This document shows, one piece after another, positions 59,801 to 64,000 of a stretch of DNA of 64,000 nt. This stretch comes from Pseudooceanicola atlanticus (GTDB lineage Bacteria; Pseudomonadota; Alphaproteobacteria; Rhodobacterales; Rhodobacteraceae), in contig NZ_AQQX01000015.1 of NCBI RefSeq assembly GCF_000768315.1, positions 1-64,000 on the forward strand, given 5' to 3'. The notes below the pieces were generated by a model. It saw only the letters and a program-made list of their open reading frames with translations. It was not told where the DNA came from and searched no databases. Both the position numbers and the translations under genes were made by a program. How positions within the stretch are numbered: position 1 is the stretch's first letter; each line of letters opens with the position of its first letter.

Positions 59801-61192
59801 ATGCAATTTGGAATGCGCTTCCGGCGGGAAGATGCCGCCGACAAGGTAAATGATCGCTTCTGGCACGCGATCGAGGGCACGCCGCTCGACGAGGTGCGCC
59901 GTATTCAGGAAGAGCGACTGCGCGATCAGATGGCCTATCTCAAGGCAAACTCGACTTTCTATCAGGAGAAGTTCGCGAAAGCCGGTGTGGAATTCGACGA
60001 TATCCGCACCATCGAAGACCTGCAGAAACTGCCCTATACCTACAAGACCGAGATCCGCGAAAGCCTGGCCGCCGATCCGCCGTTCGGCAAACACCGCGCC
60101 GCGCCCATGTACGAGATCATCCAAATGCAGGCATCGTCGGGCACGACCGGCAGCCCCTCATATGTGGCCCTGACCGAATCCGACGCCGAAATGTGGCACG
60201 AGATGACGGCACGCTGTTTCTTTGCCAATGGCGTGCGGCCGGGCGACATGGTGCTGCACGCGTTTTCGCTCGCCAAGGGCTTTGTCGGCGGCATCCCCGT
60301 GATGCAGGGATTGCAGTACATGGGCACGATCGATGTCCCGGTGGGCGCCGATGGCGGTGCGGAACGGCTGCTGCGCGCCTGCGCCGACACCCGCCCGCGT
60401 TGCGTGGTCGGCGCCCCGAACTTTGTGCTGCACCTGGCCGAAAAGGCTCCCGAGGTACTTGGCTGCAAGGCCAGCGAACTGGGTATCGAGCGCGTGATCG
60501 TCGGCGGCGAACCCGGCGGCGGAATTCCCGCAATTCGGGCAAAGATCGAAAAGGCCTGGGGTGCGAAATGCACCGAGATGCTGGGCGGCACCGATCTGGG
60601 CGTGACATACTGGGCCGAGTGCGACGCCCAGTCGGGTATGCACATGGTCAACATGGATTATGTCCTGACCGAGCTGCTCGACCCGGAGAGCGGCAGGATC
60701 ATTCCCTGGAAAAAAGGCGCAGAAGGCGAGATGGTCTATACCGCGCTCGGCCGCCAGGCGAGCCCGCTCGTGCGGTTCCGGTCAGGCGATTATATCGAAG
60801 TGATCGATACCGAATGCTCCTGCGGCCGCACCGGACCGAAGATCCGCTGCACCGGCCGCACCGACGACATGCTGATCGTGCGCGGGGCCAATGTCTTCCC
60901 GTCGGCGATCAACAGCATCATTACCGAAATGGTGCCGGACACCAACGGCGTCATGCGCATCGTGGCCGATTTCGAGGGCCATACCACGCAGGGCGCGCTG
61001 ACAGTGATTGTCGAACGGGGCCCCGATCGCGATCCGGCCGATGACGTCACCCTCAAAAAGAAAATTGAGCAGCGGCTTCGCGACTCCTTGGTCTTCAAGG
61101 CCGACGTTCACCTGGTTGCGGCCGACACTTTCGAAAAACCTGGCGCCGCTAAGGTCGCCTTCGTTCTCAGGAAATATCCAGACCTGCCATGA
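59801..61192 (+). CDS. Phenylacetate-CoA ligase (PaaK)-like acyl-CoA ligase
   Basis: This 463-aa adenylating enzyme of the PaaK branch has QASSGTTGSPSYVALTESD (PaaK-like P-loop), GGEPGGGIPAIR and LGGTDLGVTYWAECD. CSCGRTGPKIRCTGRTDDMLIVRGANVFP and the LVFKADVHLV tail follow. PaaK-type ligases act on aromatic and cyclic acids such as phenylacetate. The two cysteines in CSCGRTG match the family. It is preceded by GGAGAACG and shares its stop with the following carboxyltransferase start (ATGA). It is the third ligase of the cluster. Confidence 0.9.
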   Translation: MQFGMRFRREDAADKVNDRFWHAIEGTPLDEVRRIQEERLRDQMAYLKANSTFYQEKFAKAGVEFDDIRTIEDLQKLPYTYKTEIRESLAADPPFGKHRAAPMYEIIQMQASSGTTGSPSYVALTESDAEMWHEMTARCFFANGVRPGDMVLHAFSLAKGFVGGIPVMQGLQYMGTIDVPVGADGGAERLLRACADTRPRCVVGAPNFVLHLAEKAPEVLGCKASELGIERVIVGGEPGGGIPAIRAKIEKAWGAKCTEMLGGTDLGVTYWAECDAQSGMHMVNMDYVLTELLDPESGRIIPWKKGAEGEMVYTALGRQASPLVRFRSGDYIEVIDTECSCGRTGPKIRCTGRTDDMLIVRGANVFPSAINSIITEMVPDTNGVMRIVADFEGHTTQGALTVIVERGPDRDPADDVTLKKKIEQRLRDSLVFKADVHLVAADTFEKPGAAKVAFVLRKYPDLP

Positions 61193-62796
61193 CTAGAATG
61201 AAATCTCTTCTCGACAGCGGGTCGGACGACTTCCGCGCCAACGACGTGTCTTACCGCGAAAAGGTCGATGAACTACATGCCCTCCGGCTCTTACAGCGCG
61301 TCGGCGGCCCCGAAATGGCGCGCAAACGTCATGTGGACAAAGGCAAAATCCTGCCGCGCGAACGGATCGAACGGCTGATCGACCCGGGCACACCATTTCT
61401 GGAACTCGGCGAGTTGGCCGGACTGAATATGCACAAGGGAGTTCCACCCGGCGCCGGCATCATTACCGGTATTGGCGTGATCGAAGGCCGTCAGTGCATG
61501 ATCATCGCCAATGATGCCACCGTAAAGGGCGGCACCTATTTCGGGATCACCTGCCGCAAACACGTCCGGGCACAGAAAATTGCCTGGAAAAACCGGCTGC
61601 CCGTCATCACCCTCGTGGACTCCGGCGGTGCCTTCCTGCCCGACCAGGCCAACCTTTTCCCCGACGAAGGCCAGTTCGGCTCCATCTTTCACCAACAGAT
61701 CGGCATGTCTGGCGATGGTGTGCCGCAAATCGCCGTGGTCATGGGGCCCTGCACCGCGGGTGGTGCCTATATCCCCGCGCTCTGTGACGAAGTGGTGATC
61801 GTGCGCGGTCAGGGCTTTATGTATCTGGGCGGACCGGAATTGACCTTTGCCGCAACCGGCGAAAAGGTCGAAGCCGAAGAACTGGGTGGCGGCAAGATGC
61901 ATTCGTCCGTTTCCGGTGTGACCGACCATTTGGCCGAAGATGACGCCCACGCTCTGGCCATCACGCGCGAAATTGTCAGCCATCTTGGCGAAAAACCCCA
62001 ACCCCGCAAGACGCCCGAAACGCCCCGTGCGCCCGCCTACCCGGTCGAAGAGATTTATGGGCTCATCAGCCGCGATCCCAAGGTGCCGACCGACAACCGC
62101 GAAATCGTGGCTCGGTTGGTCGATGAGAGCGATTTTCACGAATTCAAGCCGCTTTATGGCGACACGATCATGACCGGCTGGGGGCGCATCCACGGCCACG
62201 AGGTCGGGATCATCGCCAATACAGGCGTGCTTTTCGTCGAAGCCGCGCTGAAGGCGACGCATTTCATCAATCTCTGCGTCCAGCGTGATATTCCGCTGCT
62301 GTTCCTGGCCGATGTGAACGGCTTCATGGTGGGCCGCGAGGTCGAGCAGATGGGCATTGCCAAGGCTGGCGCCAAGATGATCACGGCCATGTCTTCGGCC
62401 CGGGTGCCGAAATTCACAATCATCACCGGTGGCTCTTACGGGGCCGGATACCTGGCGATGCTGGGCCGCCCGTTCCAGCCGGACGCAATGTTCGCCTGGC
62501 CGACGGGACGGTCGGCAATCATGGGGCCGGAACAGGCCGCCAGCGTGCTGGCTCAGGTCCGCGCGCAGATCAACGAACGCGAAGGCAAAAGCTGGACCCC
62601 CGAGGAGGAGGAAGCCTTCAAGGCACCGATCCGCAAGGAATACGAAGATTTTCAGGGAGCCTATAATTTTGCTTCCAACCTTTGGATCGACAGCGTGATC
62701 GAGCCCTGTGAGACCCGTGACGTCATGGCGCTGATGCTGGATGTGACATCGCGCAGACCCAAGGTCGATACCAACTTCGGCGTGTTCAGGATGTGA
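61189..62796 (+). CDS. Acyl-CoA carboxylase carboxyltransferase subunit (carboxylase 3)
   Basis: This 535-aa protein has IIANDATVKGGTYFGITCRKH, VDSGGAFLPDQANLF and CTAGGAYIPALCDEVVIV; then NTGVLFVEAALKATHF and GGSYGAGYLAMLGR. The second-half motif LAMLGR differs from YGMCGR of carboxylases 1 and 2. It is most similar to methylcrotonyl/geranyl-type carboxyltransferases. It overlaps the PaaK-like gene by 4 bases. Its biotin carboxylase partner follows after 10 bases. Confidence 0.92.
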   Translation: MTRMKSLLDSGSDDFRANDVSYREKVDELHALRLLQRVGGPEMARKRHVDKGKILPRERIERLIDPGTPFLELGELAGLNMHKGVPPGAGIITGIGVIEGRQCMIIANDATVKGGTYFGITCRKHVRAQKIAWKNRLPVITLVDSGGAFLPDQANLFPDEGQFGSIFHQQIGMSGDGVPQIAVVMGPCTAGGAYIPALCDEVVIVRGQGFMYLGGPELTFAATGEKVEAEELGGGKMHSSVSGVTDHLAEDDAHALAITREIVSHLGEKPQPRKTPETPRAPAYPVEEIYGLISRDPKVPTDNREIVARLVDESDFHEFKPLYGDTIMTGWGRIHGHEVGIIANTGVLFVEAALKATHFINLCVQRDIPLLFLADVNGFMVGREVEQMGIAKAGAKMITAMSSARVPKFTIITGGSYGAGYLAMLGRPFQPDAMFAWPTGRSAIMGPEQAASVLAQVRAQINEREGKSWTPEEEEAFKAPIRKEYEDFQGAYNFASNLWIDSVIEPCETRDVMALMLDVTSRRPKVDTNFGVFRM

Positions 62797-62806
62797 GGAG
62801 CGAACC

Positions 62807-64000
62807 GTGAAAATCAAAACGCTTCTGATCGCCAACCGCGGCGAAATTGCCTGCCGGATCGCGCGCACCGCGCGGGCCAGCGGTATCACCCCTGTCGGCG
62901 TGCATTCGCAGGCCGATGCCAATGCCCTGCATGTCCGCGAGATCGGCAAATCTGTCTGTATCGGTGCCGGGCCTGCATCCGAGAGCTATCTGAAAATCGA
63001 CGCGGTGATTGCCGCTGCGCAATCGGTGGGCGCGGATGCGATCCATCCCGGTTACGGCTTTCTGGCCGAAAACCCCGATTTTGCCCGCGCGGTCGAAGCC
63101 GCCGGCATGATCTTCATGGGGCCGACGCCGGAAACGCTTGAACGTTTCGGCGACAAGGCCAGCGCCAAAGAGGCCGCCGTGGCGGCCAGCGTCCCGGTGA
63201 TTTCGGGCGCCGAAGGTGCGCGGTCCGATCCCGAGCAGATTGCCGAGGAGGTGCGCCAAATGGGCCTGCCGGTGCTGCTCAAGGCTGTCGGCGGCGGTGG
63301 TGGGCGAGGGCAACGGCTCGTCACCGACGAAACCACGCTGGTCGAGGACATCGAAGGCGCGCTGCGCGAAGCAAAATCCACCTTCGGCTCCGAAGGGCTG
63401 CTGTTGGAGCGTTTCCTGCCCGAGGCGCGCCATGTTGAAGTGCAGATCGCAGGTGACGGCAAGGGCCATGTGGTGCATCTGTTCGAACGCGATTGCACGC
63501 TTCAGCGCCGCCACCAGAAGGTCATCGAGGAAGCCCCGGCCTGGGGTCTGCCCCGGACGCTTATGGACGACATCGCGCGCGACGCGGTGCGCCTTGGTGA
63601 AACGCTGGACTATCGCGGTCTGGGCACGGTCGAATTTCTGGTCGCGGGGGACGAGTATTTCTTCCTTGAGGTGAACCCGCGCATTCAGGTGGAACATCCC
63701 GTCACCGAAGCGATCACCGGGCTGGACCTTGTCGCGCTTCACCTGCGGATTGCCGAAGGCGCGGGCCTTGGACTGGTGCAGGACGATCTGACGATCAACG
63801 GCCACGCGGTCGAGGCGCGGCTTTACGCCGAAGATCCGGCGATGCAATTCGCCCCGTCGACGGGCACGCTCTCCACGCTCAGCCTGCCATCGGGCCTGCG
63901 CATCGACAGCGGCGTCGAGGAAGGCGATGCCGTCACGCCCTATTACGATCCGATGATCGCCAAGCTGATCGTGCACGCGCCCGACCGGGAAACCGCATTG
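62807..64000 (+). CDS. Biotin carboxylase of carboxylase 3, cut by the window end
   Basis: The visible 398 residues start at a GTG (62807, VKIKTLLIANRGEIACR) with GAGGAG upstream. They contain HPGYGFLAENPDF, the AVGGGGGRGQR loop, FERDCTLQRRHQKVIEEAP and EVNPRIQVEHPVTEA. The last position covers the C-terminal part of the ATP-grasp fold (YDPMIAKLIVHAP). Whether a biotinyl domain is fused, as in carboxylase 1, or separate, as in carboxylase 2, is not visible. The open frame continues beyond the window. Confidence 0.93.
   Translation, partial: MKIKTLLIANRGEIACRIARTARASGITPVGVHSQADANALHVREIGKSVCIGAGPASESYLKIDAVIAAAQSVGADAIHPGYGFLAENPDFARAVEAAGMIFMGPTPETLERFGDKASAKEAAVAASVPVISGAEGARSDPEQIAEEVRQMGLPVLLKAVGGGGGRGQRLVTDETTLVEDIEGALREAKSTFGSEGLLLERFLPEARHVEVQIAGDGKGHVVHLFERDCTLQRRHQKVIEEAPAWGLPRTLMDDIARDAVRLGETLDYRGLGTVEFLVAGDEYFFLEVNPRIQVEHPVTEAITGLDLVALHLRIAEGAGLGLVQDDLTINGHAVEARLYAEDPAMQFAPSTGTLSTLSLPSGLRIDSGVEEGDAVTPYYDPMIAKLIVHAPDRETAL

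Noticed and set aside
61291-62949. 552-aa open frame antisense to carboxyltransferase 3
   Set aside because: Shadow frame of a conserved gene; same composition bias and no motif.
1-64000. CRISPR arrays, tRNA or rRNA genes
   Set aside because: No spaced direct repeats, cloverleaf-like sequence or rRNA segments were seen on reading; a covariance search would be needed for certainty.

Overview
The window is GC-rich DNA with dense operons, many ATGA and TGATG overlaps, frequent GTG and TTG starts, a VirB/VirD4 conjugation system, and acyl-CoA catabolism genes of the kind found in Rhodobacterales. It most likely comes from a marine or soil alphaproteobacterium of the Roseobacter type, on a conjugative plasmid or conjugative element. 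No replication, partition or integrase gene is visible, so plasmid and integrated element cannot be told apart. No rRNA, tRNA or CRISPR array was recognised.

Region 1 (1-20250) is the DNA transfer module. A hairpin-rich candidate oriT (1-380) precedes a rightward mobilisation operon: a MobC/VirD1-like accessory protein, a VirD2-type relaxase and the VirD4 coupling ATPase. A two-gene HicA-like toxin-antitoxin candidate (5383-6208) reads leftward. Next comes a leftward virB operon from about 18120 to 6522, in the transcribed order: 118-aa unknown, lytic transglycosylase, VirB2, VirB3, VirB4, a 55-aa VirB7-like lipoprotein, a second lytic transglycosylase with a VirB5-like tail, VirB5-like, VirB8, VirB9, VirB10, VirB11, DUF4177-like, 132-aa secreted protein, VirB6. 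An XRE regulator and small secreted proteins flank it. Three transfer-region promoters share a 17-bp AT-rich motif.

Region 2 (20457-47946) and region 4 (52972-64000 and beyond) form one large catabolic cluster for branched or alicyclic carboxylic acids handled as CoA thioesters. It holds three acyl-CoA ligases, five acyl-CoA dehydrogenases, four crotonases, three short-chain dehydrogenases, an SCP2-type thiolase, a FadH-type dienoyl-CoA reductase, PaaY, hotdog thioesterases, an AtuA-family protein, and three biotin-dependent acyl-CoA carboxylases of the methylcrotonyl/geranyl-CoA type. A BioY biotin transporter ends the first carboxylase operon. The gene set mixes hallmarks of acyclic terpene (Atu) and leucine/isovalerate (Liu) degradation with BadH-like and AliB-like genes of cyclohexanecarboxylate degradation. 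A substrate such as a monoterpenoid or alkyl-branched cyclohexane acid would fit, but this is inference.

The two catabolic blocks share one regulatory signature. A 14-bp palindrome (CTAACA-N2-TGTTAG) occurs in five intergenic promoter regions (six copies), including those of a single TetR repressor and of an unusual 454-aa protein made of two complete TetR units in tandem.

Region 3 (47951-52971) separates the blocks and looks decayed: a frameshifted AraC gene, a 5'-truncated tag gene, a frameshifted doxX under a neat MarR promoter, a GST gene and an 830-bp IS5/IS427-type insertion sequence.
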